Shown here in pieces: positions 16,607 to 25,601 of a stretch of 64,000 nucleotides of DNA (positions are counted from its first letter, which is position 1; each line of letters opens with the position of its first letter). A model generated the notes under the pieces. That model was not told the DNA's origin. It searched no databases and was given only the letters and a program-made list of their open reading frames with translations. This DNA is from an uncultured bacterium (lineage in GTDB: Bacteria > Verrucomicrobiota > Kiritimatiellia > CAIKKV01 > CAITUY01), in the NCBI GenBank assembly GCA_903908715.1, contig CAIVSY010000061.1, positions 1 to 64,000 on the forward strand, written 5' to 3'. A program made the translations under genes and the position numbers.

Positions 16607-17080
16607 ATGAAAACAGGGTGCAACAAGGAAGCATTCACACTGGTTGAGGTGGCGCTGGCGACATTGGTTGTCGGGTTGGGTCTGCTGACTATTTTCAGTT
16701 TGTTTCCTTCCGGATTACGTGCTGCGGAGGAGGCAACGGGTGATACCCGTTGCGGGTTGTTTGCGGAAGTGATGATGAATGGGTTGCAGGCCAATGGAAT
16801 GTCGGTGACCAATTGGGATGATTGGTGTGACCGGAGTTGGATGTACGGCGAACTGCGTTTCAAGGTTCTGCCCGGCGCTGCAACGATCAATACAGGCGTT
16901 GTTTCGGAAGTTGTATTCCCGCAGGGCGGTACAGACTGGCTGAGGTACCGGCTGACGTTGGACTTGTCAAACTCGAACCGGTATTGGGCTGTTCTGGAGG
17001 TTGAGGATGGCCGTTTTCCTTCCGGTATTCTGGTGTATCCGAGCAAGTTTTATACGGAGTTCCCGTATATGGGGCGATAG
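16607..17080 (+). CDS. GspI-like minor pseudopilin
   Basis: This 157-residue protein has the short leader MKTGCNKEA followed by FTLVEVALATLVVGLGLL, a GspI/PilV-type N-terminus with Ala at -1 and Glu at +5. The rest is a small domain with several Trp and Cys residues (NWDDWCDRSW). I chose the ATG at 16607 because it gives a usual-length leader. GTG 16580 and TTG 16592 are alternatives, with an AAGGAG site at 16575-16580 favouring a start near 16592. It matches the B member of Verru_Chthon-type cassettes by position. Confidence 0.82.
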   Translation: MKTGCNKEAFTLVEVALATLVVGLGLLTIFSLFPSGLRAAEEATGDTRCGLFAEVMMNGLQANGMSVTNWDDWCDRSWMYGELRFKVLPGAATINTGVVSEVVFPQGGTDWLRYRLTLDLSNSNRYWAVLEVEDGRFPSGILVYPSKFYTEFPYMGR

Positions 17081-17140
17081 TCTCTTGCGTGCCGGGTTAT
17101 GATCTTGCATTACGGAATAATGATTGGTGACAGGGGAATT

Positions 17141-17650
17141 ATGGAGAATCGGAAAAGATCCGCGTTTACGCTGATTGAGCTTCTGGTGGCGATGTCCATA
17201 CTCATCATCATCATCCTGATCATCGGCATGTTCTTCCAGCGTGCCTCTGTTGCCTGGGATACGGGGTCAAGGCGGGTGGAGTTGCTGCTCACCGGCCGGG
17301 CTGTCGCGGATTTCATGGCGCAGGAAATGCAGCAGGCGTTGCCTTCGTCTGATTTTGATGCTAATGGCGCGATGGCGGATTTCTGGATCCTCGGTGATGC
17401 TATGGGTGCTTTGCGGGCGACGCAGAAGGTGCATTACGCCGCAACAGCAGGCAAGGCCACGCGTACAGCCGGCGGTGTCACGGCGGAATTGTCGGAGGGG
17501 GTCACGGCGTTGGATTTCTCGGAAGGCGATCCGGGAGAGTTCGGTCTGCCTCTGTGGGTTGACATCAAGGTGACGGTTTCCAACGAGGTGGACGTAAAGA
17601 CATTTCAGACCCGGGCCACTTTCCCGAATCGGGCCCGCGAAAGGATGTAG
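17141..17650 (+). CDS. GspJ-like minor pseudopilin
   Basis: This 169-residue protein has leader MENRKRSA and the motif [19 protein letters not shown], with Ala at -1 and Glu at +5. Downstream of the helix the sequence RRVELLLTGRAVADFMAQEMQQALPS is typical of the GspJ/PilW group, which carries a helix contacting GspI and GspK. I chose the ATG at 17141 because it yields a normal leader; an upstream in-frame start at 17099 would give an untypical 22-residue leader. It lies 60 bases after the GspI-like gene. It is probably part of the tip complex with its neighbours. Confidence 0.84.
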   Translation: MENRKRSAFTLIELLVAMSILIIIILIIGMFFQRASVAWDTGSRRVELLLTGRAVADFMAQEMQQALPSSDFDANGAMADFWILGDAMGALRATQKVHYAATAGKATRTAGGVTAELSEGVTALDFSEGDPGEFGLPLWVDIKVTVSNEVDVKTFQTRATFPNRARERM

Positions 17651-17703
17651 TCAGTCGTGAAGATAGGCGAGCGGGAAAGAACGTTCGTAAAGGAAGCCAG
17701 ACC

Positions 17704-19824
17704 ATGATTTCGACTCCAATAGCAGGTGCATCCGATGTGAGAAGCACAAGGGGTTGCCGATATTTGGGTGATCGAAGTGGGGTGGCGCTGATTCTGATCA
17801 TCGGTCTTCTCGCTCTTATGATGGTCATGGGAATGGCCTTTTCGGTCTATATGAGGACCGAGCGGGTTGCCTCAGGGAATTACAAGAGTGATGTGAGGAC
17901 TCGCCAGATGCTCTATGTGGCCCTGAACCGGGCATTGCAGGACATTAATAGCGGCTTGGGCAGTGCCAGCTATCCGCCTTGGTATGTTACCAATTCCGTC
18001 GGGTACGGGGATGCCATGGCGATCACCAATGGTATCGGATGGAAATTGCTGCCGTCTTCCGCCATTGCTACGGGTACGACCTTGCAGTGTCAGTGGGTGG
18101 ATGTCGGTCAAGGTGGGGTAGAGGGTCGGATCGCCTATCTTGCCGTCAACTGTTCGGGCCTGTTGGATGCGAATCGGGTGGGCGGCGCAGATCGCTCTGT
18201 GGGGACCAATACCCAGGAAATACAAGTTCTCAACCTGTCGGAAATCAAGAATGAGACGGTTTTTACCGGTAGCCGGCCCTACCAGACGCAGCAGGATCTT
18301 TTGGCTGCGGGGACAAACACAGGTGCGCTGTGGGGGCCTCCATCCCATTTTGTCACCTTTTCCGCTTACCCTTCGAGCAATCTGGTCTATATAGGCGGAA
18401 CTGCGGCTCAACTGGTGGCTAACCAGTCTGCAATCATGGCGGGGTTCGTCGGTTCAGGATTTACCGCATCACAGGCTGGGGCGCTGTTCACGAACCTTGT
18501 GGATTATGTGGATGGCGATTCCACTCCCGGGAATCTTGGCAATGCTGGAAGCGGAGTGCCGGAAGGGCCGTTTGTCGAACCGGTATGGATGTTGAACGAG
18601 GCCTATGCGACGAACTACGTAACCTTTGCCTATAACGGCTCTAATTACGTTGTCAGTGGCCGTGTTATCGTGTCGCTGGAGTCAATCTTTCCGTTTCTGC
18701 AAGCCGATTCTTCCGGTTGTACGTTAAGCTATCAGATCAGGTTTACCAACTGCACAAGTTCAGTTTATATGCCGTCGGTCAACCCGTTGGCGCGCTATGA
18801 CGTGCCGCTGACGATGGCCCCTATTTATGCGCCTTTGTCCCATCTGCCTTTGCCGCAAGGGAATATTGCGGGGGGTACGGTAGCCGCGGTGCCTCCGCAG
18901 ATTTCCATGGAGGCGCATATCACGGCATGGATCAAGAAGGGTGGGGTGGTGGTTGATTCTGTGTCGAATTCGCCCCTTGTCATGACATGGAACATGACTC
19001 CGGCGGCGAGCGGAACAAATTACATTGCCCGGGGACAGGTATCGTATGAGTGTCGTGATCCGAGGCTAAACCATGTCGCGGCTCAATGGGTCAGGAGTGC
19101 GACCGGGACCCCAACGCCGGGTGCGATGAACAACGCAGCCTCGCAGTGGTTCACGGGGCCGTTGGGAGCGACACGGGATGGTGATCTGAGCATGTATGTG
19201 GCAAACAGTAATTTGGCTGTGGTGGGTGAGTTGGGCTGCCTTTTCTTCGGGAACGCCGGCGAGACGGTGCGATTGTACCGGCACGGCACCTTGAATCCCG
19301 GGTTGATGCATCGTGTACTCGATTATTTCACAACGGAAAACCCCTCAAATACGGTTGCCAGAGGCAAGGCGCATCTCGGTACGCGCCAGAGAGATGTAAT
19401 GATGGCGGTTTATGATGATATGCCGATTGACATTCCGGGCGCTGGCACATCTCGGCTTGGTGGTGCCTTGCTGGATACGGTTGTTAATACGGTGATCGGT
19501 ATGACCAGCACCAATTCCGCGGTAAAGTTGTCGGACTTGGGATCCATCAACTGGGCAAGCCTGTATCCGACGGCCACGTATCCTGGATCCACGGATCTGG
19601 ATCGCGAAGCTTTTGTCCGGAATGCGGCAGGTTTAATGGGAATGCGCAACAATTACTTCCTGATCCTGTTATATGCCCAGTCGACGAAGGCAGTAGCCGG
19701 ACTTTCAGACAAGAGTGTGCTGGCCGGAGTGCGTGCGATTGCCGAAGTGTGGCGGGATCCGGTGAAGAATGCCGAAGGGCGAAATCCTGTTGTCGTCAGG
19801 GTATTCAAGATCCTGAATGACTGA
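17704..19824 (+). CDS. Large GspK-like minor pseudopilin
   Basis: This 706-residue protein has one N-terminal hydrophobic segment after a basic leader (CRYLGDRSG-VALILIIGLLALMM), the GspK/PilX form of the prepilin motif lacking Glu +5. An Arg-rich helix (VYMRTERVASGNYKSDVRTRQM) follows. The rest is a long Asn/Ser/Thr/Gly-rich extracytoplasmic region. GspK is usually about 320 residues, so this is more than twice the usual size. Size and position fit the A member of Verru_Chthon-type cassettes, as recalled. An AAGGAA site lies just before the ATG. In type II systems GspK caps the I-J-K tip, and here the extra domain may carry the specific function. Confidence 0.78.
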   Translation: MISTPIAGASDVRSTRGCRYLGDRSGVALILIIGLLALMMVMGMAFSVYMRTERVASGNYKSDVRTRQMLYVALNRALQDINSGLGSASYPPWYVTNSVGYGDAMAITNGIGWKLLPSSAIATGTTLQCQWVDVGQGGVEGRIAYLAVNCSGLLDANRVGGADRSVGTNTQEIQVLNLSEIKNETVFTGSRPYQTQQDLLAAGTNTGALWGPPSHFVTFSAYPSSNLVYIGGTAAQLVANQSAIMAGFVGSGFTASQAGALFTNLVDYVDGDSTPGNLGNAGSGVPEGPFVEPVWMLNEAYATNYVTFAYNGSNYVVSGRVIVSLESIFPFLQADSSGCTLSYQIRFTNCTSSVYMPSVNPLARYDVPLTMAPIYAPLSHLPLPQGNIAGGTVAAVPPQISMEAHITAWIKKGGVVVDSVSNSPLVMTWNMTPAASGTNYIARGQVSYECRDPRLNHVAAQWVRSATGTPTPGAMNNAASQWFTGPLGATRDGDLSMYVANSNLAVVGELGCLFFGNAGETVRLYRHGTLNPGLMHRVLDYFTTENPSNTVARGKAHLGTRQRDVMMAVYDDMPIDIPGAGTSRLGGALLDTVVNTVIGMTSTNSAVKLSDLGSINWASLYPTATYPGSTDLDREAFVRNAAGLMGMRNNYFLILLYAQSTKAVAGLSDKSVLAGVRAIAEVWRDPVKNAEGRNPVVVRVFKILND

Positions 19825-19975
19825 CGAAACCCTTTGCCCGACCGCTGGATTCGGTCGTCGTACAGTTGCCGGATATCCGACCGTAGTCGTATGGGAGCCG
19901 TTCTTGTTCCCCTAAGAGGGCAGCAGGCCTGGGCTGTCGTCGATATCCTTTCTCAGGCTTTGCTTCTGAAACGGT

Positions 19976-20998
19976 CTACTTCTTTAGGAAATAATGGCGC
20001 TCGACGATTACTTCCGCAATCTGGATGGCGTTCTGTGCGGCGCCCTTCCAGATATTATCGCCACTGCACCAGACGATCAGGCCGTTATCTGTCGACTGGT
20101 CTTTGCGGATACGCCCAACCAGTACATCATAGTTCCCTGAGGCTTGAATAGGCATCGGGTAAACGTTCTTCTTTGGTTCATCCAGGAGTTTGACGCCAGC
20201 CGTTTGCGCGAGGAGGCTTCGCGCCTGTTCGGGGGAGAGGTTCTTCTCGAACTCGGCATGGATGGCGATGCTGTGTCCATTGAAAACGGGGACGCGTACA
20301 CAGGTTGTGGCAACGCGGATGGCATTGTCTCCAAGGATCTTGTGGGTTTCCTTGCGCATCTTGATCTCCTCCGTGCTTTCGCCGGAGTCATCCTTGAATG
20401 ATCCTACGCAGGGCAATACGTTAAAAGCGATCTGGTGCGGATAGACTTCGTTTGCCAATGGTTGATTGGCTGCCCAGGCCTTGGCCTGTGCCTCCAGTTC
20501 CCTGACGGCTGCGCTTCCCGTTCCGGAGACGGCTTGGTACGTGCTGGCAACGAGGCGTCGCAGCTTGGCGGCCTTATGCAGCGATGCCAGAGGCATGAGG
20601 GCGATGATTGTGCTGCAATTCGGATTGGCAATGAAACCCTGATGGGCTTGCATGGCTTCAGGATTGATTTCGGGAATAACCAAAGGCACCCTCGGATCCA
20701 TGCGAAAATCATCGCCATTGTCGATCACGATGCAACCGCGCTTGACGGCTTCCCAGCCAAGAGTCTGGGAGGCGCCCTTTGCTCCCTCTGTCCCTGCAAA
20801 GAAAGCGAAATCCATTCCGTTGAACGCGTCGGGAGCGGCGACCTTGACCGGGTAGGGTATTCCGTCGATGACTTCCTCGCGCTCACTGCGGGCGAGAATA
20901 GTCATTGACTTGACGGGGAAATTGCGTTTCTTGAGCAAACGGACCATTTCTGTTCCGACTGCACCGATGCCTACTACACAAACATTATACTGTTTCAT
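19976..20998 (-). CDS. asd: Aspartate-semialdehyde dehydrogenase
   Basis: The enzyme reduces aspartyl phosphate to aspartate semialdehyde with NADPH, the branch point to lysine/diaminopimelate, threonine and methionine. The 340-residue protein starts MKQYNVCVVGIGAVGTEMVR (Rossmann motif). It has the catalytic Cys at about 128 in NPNCST, the AVSGTG loop, and the substrate/catalytic region around RVPVFNGHSIAIH. Length and motifs are those of bacterial Asd. It lies 41 bases downstream of leuB on the same strand and is probably co-transcribed with it. It converges on the GspK-like gene. Confidence 0.95.
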   Translation of the reverse strand: MKQYNVCVVGIGAVGTEMVRLLKKRNFPVKSMTILARSEREEVIDGIPYPVKVAAPDAFNGMDFAFFAGTEGAKGASQTLGWEAVKRGCIVIDNGDDFRMDPRVPLVIPEINPEAMQAHQGFIANPNCSTIIALMPLASLHKAAKLRRLVASTYQAVSGTGSAAVRELEAQAKAWAANQPLANEVYPHQIAFNVLPCVGSFKDDSGESTEEIKMRKETHKILGDNAIRVATTCVRVPVFNGHSIAIHAEFEKNLSPEQARSLLAQTAGVKLLDEPKKNVYPMPIQASGNYDVLVGRIRKDQSTDNGLIVWCSGDNIWKGAAQNAIQIAEVIVERHYFLKK

Positions 20999-21039
20999 GA
21001 TGACTCCCTGTACTGTTGCTATGTCCGGATCGTTGCCTG

Positions 21040-22101
21040 CTAAACCCGTTCTGCAACGAGGTCTCCGACTTCGGTGGTTGAGAATCCCATCTTGCCCGCC
21101 GCCAGGCTCTTCAGCTTGCTTGCGGTGATATCCATGACCGCGTTTTCGATCGCCTTGGATGCTTTTGCCTCTCCGAGGGTTTCGAGCATCATTGCTCCGG
21201 CGCAGATGGCTGCCAGGGGGTTGATCACATTCTTTCCGGTATATTTCGGGGCGGAACCGCCGATGGGTTCAAACATGCTTACGCCCTCCGGATTGATATT
21301 GCCGCCTGCGGCGATCCCCATGCCGCCCTGTGTGATCGCGCCAAGATCCGTAATGATATCGCCGAACATATTACCCGTAACGATTACGTCGAACCATTCA
21401 GGATTCTTGACCATCCACATGCAGGTTGCATCCACGTGATAGTATTCGCGCTTGATGTCCGGGAATTCCTTTTCGCCCATTTCGTGGAAGGCGCGCTCCC
21501 AGAGGTCATAGACGTAGGTCAGAACGTTTGTCTTTCCGCAAAGGGCGAGGGTCTTCCTCTTGTTTCGCCGGCGTGCCAACTGGAAGGCGTATCGCAGGCA
21601 GCGGTCAACCTGGAAACGGTTGTAGACGCTTGTCTGCATGGCCACTTCGTTTGGGGTTCCCTTGAGTGTGAATCCGCCGACACCGGTGTAAAGGTCGCCT
21701 GTATTTTCGCGCACAACCACGTAATCAATGTCGTCCGGACCCTTGTTCTTAAGCGGGGTTTCGACACCCGGATACAGTTTCACAGGCCGAAGGTTGATGT
21801 ACTGGTCCAGGTCGAAACGGAGTTTCAAAAGGATCCCTTTTTCCAGGATGCCGGGCTTCACGTCGGGATGGCCAATCGCCCCGAGGAAGATGGAATCATG
21901 CTTGCGCAGTTCATCGGCGGCGCTGGCTGGAAGGACCTCGCCGGTTCGCAGATAGCGGTCACCGCCAAAATCATATTCAGTCAGGTTTAACTTGAAATTG
22001 AATTTCGAGGAGGCTGCCTTGAGAACTTTAACCCCTTCCCGGACGACTTCCGGTCCGGTCCCGTCTCCGGGCAACACCGCGATCTTGTACGTCTTGCTCA
22101 T
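21040..22101 (-). CDS. leuB: 3-isopropylmalate dehydrogenase (LeuB family)
   Basis: The enzyme oxidises and decarboxylates 3-isopropylmalate to 2-oxoisocaproate with NAD+. The 353-residue protein begins MSKTYKIAVLPGDGTGPEVV. It has the RFDLDQYINLRPVKLYPG substrate-Arg segment, VVVRENTGDLYTG, the metal Asp in GNMFGDIITDLGA, and the NAD-binding EPIGGSAPKYTGKN. Isocitrate or homoisocitrate dehydrogenases share the fold, so substrate is inferred. The start at 22101 follows AGGGGAAA; an upstream in-frame ATG at 22185 adds an unconserved leader. It is the first gene of a likely leuB-asd unit, divergent from the yihY-like gene. It is 15 kb from leuCD. Confidence 0.88.
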   Translation of the reverse strand: MSKTYKIAVLPGDGTGPEVVREGVKVLKAASSKFNFKLNLTEYDFGGDRYLRTGEVLPASAADELRKHDSIFLGAIGHPDVKPGILEKGILLKLRFDLDQYINLRPVKLYPGVETPLKNKGPDDIDYVVVRENTGDLYTGVGGFTLKGTPNEVAMQTSVYNRFQVDRCLRYAFQLARRRNKRKTLALCGKTNVLTYVYDLWERAFHEMGEKEFPDIKREYYHVDATCMWMVKNPEWFDVIVTGNMFGDIITDLGAITQGGMGIAAGGNINPEGVSMFEPIGGSAPKYTGKNVINPLAAICAGAMMLETLGEAKASKAIENAVMDITASKLKSLAAGKMGFSTTEVGDLVAERV

Positions 22102-22199
22102 AGTATTTCCCCTTTTCTGGCTGATACGTCCTTGCTTCTGAAGGCGCGGAATGTTACCTGAATGGGAGCGCAAAAGTCCAGACAAACCTTGGAGCGGTT

Positions 22200-23420
22200 A
22201 TGGAATTTGATTTCCGGCGTCGAGCGGATGTTGTCTTCTTCCTCCTGCGGGCGGCAGTAAAGTCGTTTTTCCGGAATCGCGGTTTGGAAAAGGCGGCTGT
22301 ACTGGCGTACAACAGTTTCTTTGCACTTTTTGCCATTCTACTGCTTGTCCTGTTTTTCGTTGGGCAGGTGATGGCTTCTTCGCAGGCTGCGATGTCGGCG
22401 GTTGAGCGAATGGCGGCGCAGCTCTTTCCACTTGGAAGCGACAGTATCATGGAGGAGGTGCGCGCTCTTGCGGAGAAAAGGGCTTGGGGACTTCTCAGCG
22501 TGCCGATTCTGCTGTGGACCGTGGCACCATTGGCTTCCGCCATGCGTGGAGCTTTTGATCAGGCTCATGGTCGCGAGCGGGCGCTACCTTTCCTGAAGGA
22601 GCGGCTTCTGGATGGTTTTGCCATTCTATTGCTGTTGTTCCTCCTGGTGGCACTGGTCATATCGGAAATCGCTTATGCGGTTGTCATTTCCCTGCTGGCG
22701 GGCCGTATGCCTTTCCTGGTCAGGATTGCCGACATAGTGGTTCCACTGGCTGTGGCTGTCGGGCTATTGGCCTTTTTGCACAGTGCGTTCATGCCTGGGC
22801 GGGCGAAGTGGGGTGCTGCGTTCGGCGGTGCGCTGGTGACTGCCGTCCTGCTGGCCATCATTGGCCCGCTTATGACAGCCGTCATCCAGTTCAATCCCAG
22901 TTTTGGCCTGGCTTTTGGTTCGCTGAAAGCGGTTTTCATCCTCCTGCTTTGGGTGCATGCGGCGTTTTCCGCGATATTGATCGGCATCGAGGTCGCTGCG
23001 GCCATTCTGCGCAGGGAAGCATTGCTGGTGAAGGAACTGTTCGAGGCCCCCGGCAAGATTGGGCGAAGCATCCGCAGGCTGGGCCACATGGCGGAGAGTC
23101 ATGGTGCGGGGAGTGTGATTTTCCGGGATGGAGAGTCCGGGGAGTGCATGTATTTTATTGCAGAAGGGGCCGTGGAACTGACCAAGGGTGCCCAGGTCCT
23201 GCGGGTGATGAAAGCGGGTGAATATTTCGGGGAAATGGCTTTGCTGTTAAAGGCCGGGCGGGCAGCGACCGCTACGGCTTGTGCGAACGGGACGATCCTG
23301 ATCCCAATATCCATTTCAAACATGGACAGGATTCTCGGTCAGAATCCGAAGATCGTGATGGCGTTGCTGAGGGAAATGGCGGATCGCCTGCGTGCGGCGG
23401 ATACAATGATCAAGGAGTAA
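22200..23420 (+). CDS. YihY/BrkB-type membrane protein fused to a cyclic-nucleotide-binding domain
   Basis: The protein has 406 residues. Residues 1-280 form a polytopic YihY/UPF0761 domain: FRNRGLEKAAVLAYNSFFALFAILLLVLF, a LLSVPILLWTVAPLASAMRGAFD segment, and later helices ending HAAFSAILIGIEVAAAI. Residues about 300-406 are a cNMP-binding/cupin-like domain: GESGECMYFIAEG, then FGEMALLLKAGRAATATA, the phosphate-binding cassette with Gly-Glu and the Arg position conserved, then a C-terminal helix (MALLREMADRLRAADTM). The YihY family's function is not firmly known, and the original RNase BN label is wrong. The fusion suggests a membrane protein gated or localised by a small ligand. Confidence 0.85.
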   Translation: MEFDFRRRADVVFFLLRAAVKSFFRNRGLEKAAVLAYNSFFALFAILLLVLFFVGQVMASSQAAMSAVERMAAQLFPLGSDSIMEEVRALAEKRAWGLLSVPILLWTVAPLASAMRGAFDQAHGRERALPFLKERLLDGFAILLLLFLLVALVISEIAYAVVISLLAGRMPFLVRIADIVVPLAVAVGLLAFLHSAFMPGRAKWGAAFGGALVTAVLLAIIGPLMTAVIQFNPSFGLAFGSLKAVFILLLWVHAAFSAILIGIEVAAAILRREALLVKELFEAPGKIGRSIRRLGHMAESHGAGSVIFRDGESGECMYFIAEGAVELTKGAQVLRVMKAGEYFGEMALLLKAGRAATATACANGTILIPISISNMDRILGQNPKIVMALLREMADRLRAADTMIKE

Positions 23421-23426
23421 TCGGGA

Positions 23427-24545
23427 TCAGGCCGGTATCGCCTTCTCAATCGTGGCGCCACAGAGGACTCGATCGCCATCGTAGCAGATGACTGCCTGTC
23501 CTGGAGTTACCGACATTTGCGGTTCTTCAAAATCCAGCCGTAAGACAGGATTGCCGTTTGTGACCGTAGCCGAAAGTCTGGCTGGGGCTTCCCGGTGCTG
23601 TTGCCTGATCTTAGCGAGGACCTGCAGGGGCCGGGTGGGTGGGGCTTCGATGGAGATCCAATTGATTTCGCCCGCCAGCAGGGCAGAGGAGAACAGATCC
23701 TGTTGATCGCCTACGACTACGGTATTGGCACACGCATCCAGCCTGACAACGTATAGCGGGCCACGGGTTCCGCTGAGGCCGATTCCCTTGCGCTGGCCGA
23801 TTGTATAATGGATAATACCCTTATGTTGCCCCAGCACGTTCCCATGCATATCCACAATGGGGCCTGGGGGCGGCGATTCATTGGAAAAGAGCACGCTGTA
23901 GCTTCGGCTTTCAATAAAATTCTGGCTTTCCTGTTTCTCGGCCAAGTCCGGCCAGCCGATTTCACGGGCGATTTTCTTGACTGAATCCTTGCGAAGCGAA
24001 CCGAGTGGAAACAGTGTGGTAGCCAACTGTTCCTGAGTAAGGTGTGACAGGAAATATGACTGATCCTTTGCAGGGTCGACGGCCCGGAGCAGCATGAATC
24101 GTCCTGAATCCGGATTGACCTCGATCCGGGCGTAATGTCCGGTGGCAAAGGCATCGAAAGCGATGCCCAGGGCATGTGCCCGTTCCGGGAGTAGCCCGAA
24201 CTTCATCCTGCGGTTGCAACGGACGCACGGATTGGGCGTGCGCCCAATCCTGTACTCCTGTCGGAAGTAAGTGAGGATTTCGCCGGAGTACTCTTCCGCG
24301 AGGGGAATGACATGGTGCGGGATGCCGAGGCGTCCGGCGAGTGCGGCTGCAGCCTCGATGTCGCGTGGTTCCCCTGGCCCGAAGCATCCCGACAGTCCTT
24401 CGTCCGGAAGCGAAACGCTTCCATCCCAGATTTTCATGGTCAGTCCCACAACCTGGTAGCCCTGTTGTTTCAACAGGTAAGCTGCGATGGAGGAATCCAC
24501 GCCACCGCTTAACCCTACGGCAATCACTTTCTTATTCGTTGCCAT
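23427..24545 (-). CDS. mnmA: tRNA-specific 2-thiouridylase
   Basis: The enzyme adds sulfur to U34 of Lys, Glu and Gln tRNAs using ATP. The 372-residue protein begins MATNKKVIAVGLSGGVDSS (PP-loop). NPCVRCNR carries Cys 107 and Cys 110. GATGHYAR-like (DAFATGHYAR), KDQSYFLSHL and YTIGQRKGIG follow. The second catalytic Cys found in E. coli (Cys199 in the DSTGICFIG motif) is absent: the segment reads ESQNFIESRSY. A Cys occurs instead at residue 54 (SGCFGPGEP). I recall this as a separate MnmA subclass that may use an iron-sulfur cluster. I chose the ATG at 24545; the open frame upstream is unconserved. Confidence 0.9.
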   Translation of the reverse strand: MATNKKVIAVGLSGGVDSSIAAYLLKQQGYQVVGLTMKIWDGSVSLPDEGLSGCFGPGEPRDIEAAAALAGRLGIPHHVIPLAEEYSGEILTYFRQEYRIGRTPNPCVRCNRRMKFGLLPERAHALGIAFDAFATGHYARIEVNPDSGRFMLLRAVDPAKDQSYFLSHLTQEQLATTLFPLGSLRKDSVKKIAREIGWPDLAEKQESQNFIESRSYSVLFSNESPPPGPIVDMHGNVLGQHKGIIHYTIGQRKGIGLSGTRGPLYVVRLDACANTVVVGDQQDLFSSALLAGEINWISIEAPPTRPLQVLAKIRQQHREAPARLSATVTNGNPVLRLDFEEPQMSVTPGQAVICYDGDRVLCGATIEKAIPA

Positions 24546-24652
24546 CTTTTTTACTATACTGAGTTCTCTGCGGGCGGGCAACCGGGGAGAATGGCGGGGA
24601 TTCCGGCGGTTGAATATTCTGGTTAGCAATACCTTCTCCAAGGTGACAATTC

Positions 24653-24681
24653 TTGACCCCGTGGCATGGCTCGGGTAATTT
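24653..24681 (+). promoter_or_regulatory. Probable promoter of the pst operon
   Basis: TTGACC (24653-24658) and TAATTT (24676-24681) are separated by 17 bases, about 72 bases before the pstS ATG in the mnmA-pstS divergent gap. This is a good -35 and a fair -10. I could not recognise a clear pair of Pho boxes in the gap, so phosphate control is only expected from gene content. Confidence 0.4.
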
Positions 24682-24753
24682 CTGCCAGACAAGGCGTATA
24701 GGGCAAAATCGAAAGTTTATCTGATCCATGGTTATCGTTTCCGGGAGATCAAT

Positions 24754-25554
24754 ATGAAGCGGACAATAGTAGTGGCGATCATGATTGTTGTTGCCGTTGG
24801 TTGGATGGCTGGCGGATGTGGGCGGGGACGCGAGGGGATTACAATGGCGGGTTCGACGGCTTTCCAGCCTTTTGCGGAGAAGGTTGCGGAGCGGTATATG
24901 TCCGCCCATCCGGAAGTCTCGATAACAGTGCAGGGGGGTGGTTCTGCCATGGGGATTCAGGCTGCACAGTCTGGAGCTGCGGAGATTGGAATGGCCGACT
25001 TGGTGAAGCTGCCGCCTGAGGCAGCGGGGCTTCGGGAGATTGAGGTGGCGCGGGATGGCATTGCCATGATTGTGCATCCTTCAAATCCGGTCCGGGGTTT
25101 GACGCTGGCGCAGATCCGCTCCATTTTTAACGGGAAGCTGCGAAACTGGAAGGAAGTTGGGGGGGAAGACAAGCCGATATCCGTTGTTTCGCGCGAGGCG
25201 GGATCGGGAACTCGGACGTCCTTCGAGCAGATTGTCGGCGAGATTGACCTCCTGAATGATGCGATCATTCAGGACTCGAACGGGACCATACGGGAAACGG
25301 TGGCGAACGATCCGGGGGCCATCGGGTATATCTCGCATGGTTTGCTCAATGACCGGATCAAAGCGGTGGATGTGGATGGATCCGCCTGTACGGAGATGGC
25401 CATCATGAGCGGGGCTTATACGCTGGTGCGCCCGATCTTCCTGCTGTGCAAGCCGGATGCGCGCCCGGTATGTGTGCAATTCCTGGAATATATGCGGTCC
25501 AATGAGGCGCAGGAACTGATCCACGATAATGGTCTTATCAGGGCTGGGAAGTAA
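24754..25554 (+). CDS. pstS: Phosphate-binding lipoprotein PstS
   Basis: This is the periplasmic receptor that delivers phosphate to the PstCA channel. The 266-residue protein has a signal peptide (MKRTIVVAIMIVVAVGWMAGG) ending in a lipobox-like AGGC with Cys 22. The mature part starts with the phosphate-binding loop GSTAFQPFAEK. GGGSAMG, VSREAGSGTRTSFEQI (second phosphate loop) and GAIGYISHG follow, all typical of PstS. It begins the operon pstS-pstC-pstA-pstB-pstB-phoU. A GGGAGAT ribosome site precedes the ATG. Confidence 0.94.
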   Translation: MKRTIVVAIMIVVAVGWMAGGCGRGREGITMAGSTAFQPFAEKVAERYMSAHPEVSITVQGGGSAMGIQAAQSGAAEIGMADLVKLPPEAAGLREIEVARDGIAMIVHPSNPVRGLTLAQIRSIFNGKLRNWKEVGGEDKPISVVSREAGSGTRTSFEQIVGEIDLLNDAIIQDSNGTIRETVANDPGAIGYISHGLLNDRIKAVDVDGSACTEMAIMSGAYTLVRPIFLLCKPDARPVCVQFLEYMRSNEAQELIHDNGLIRAGK

Positions 25555-25601
25555 CCGGACTGGCAGGGCGGAAGGTTGTCCTGTGCGGAGATGACGGGCG
25601 C

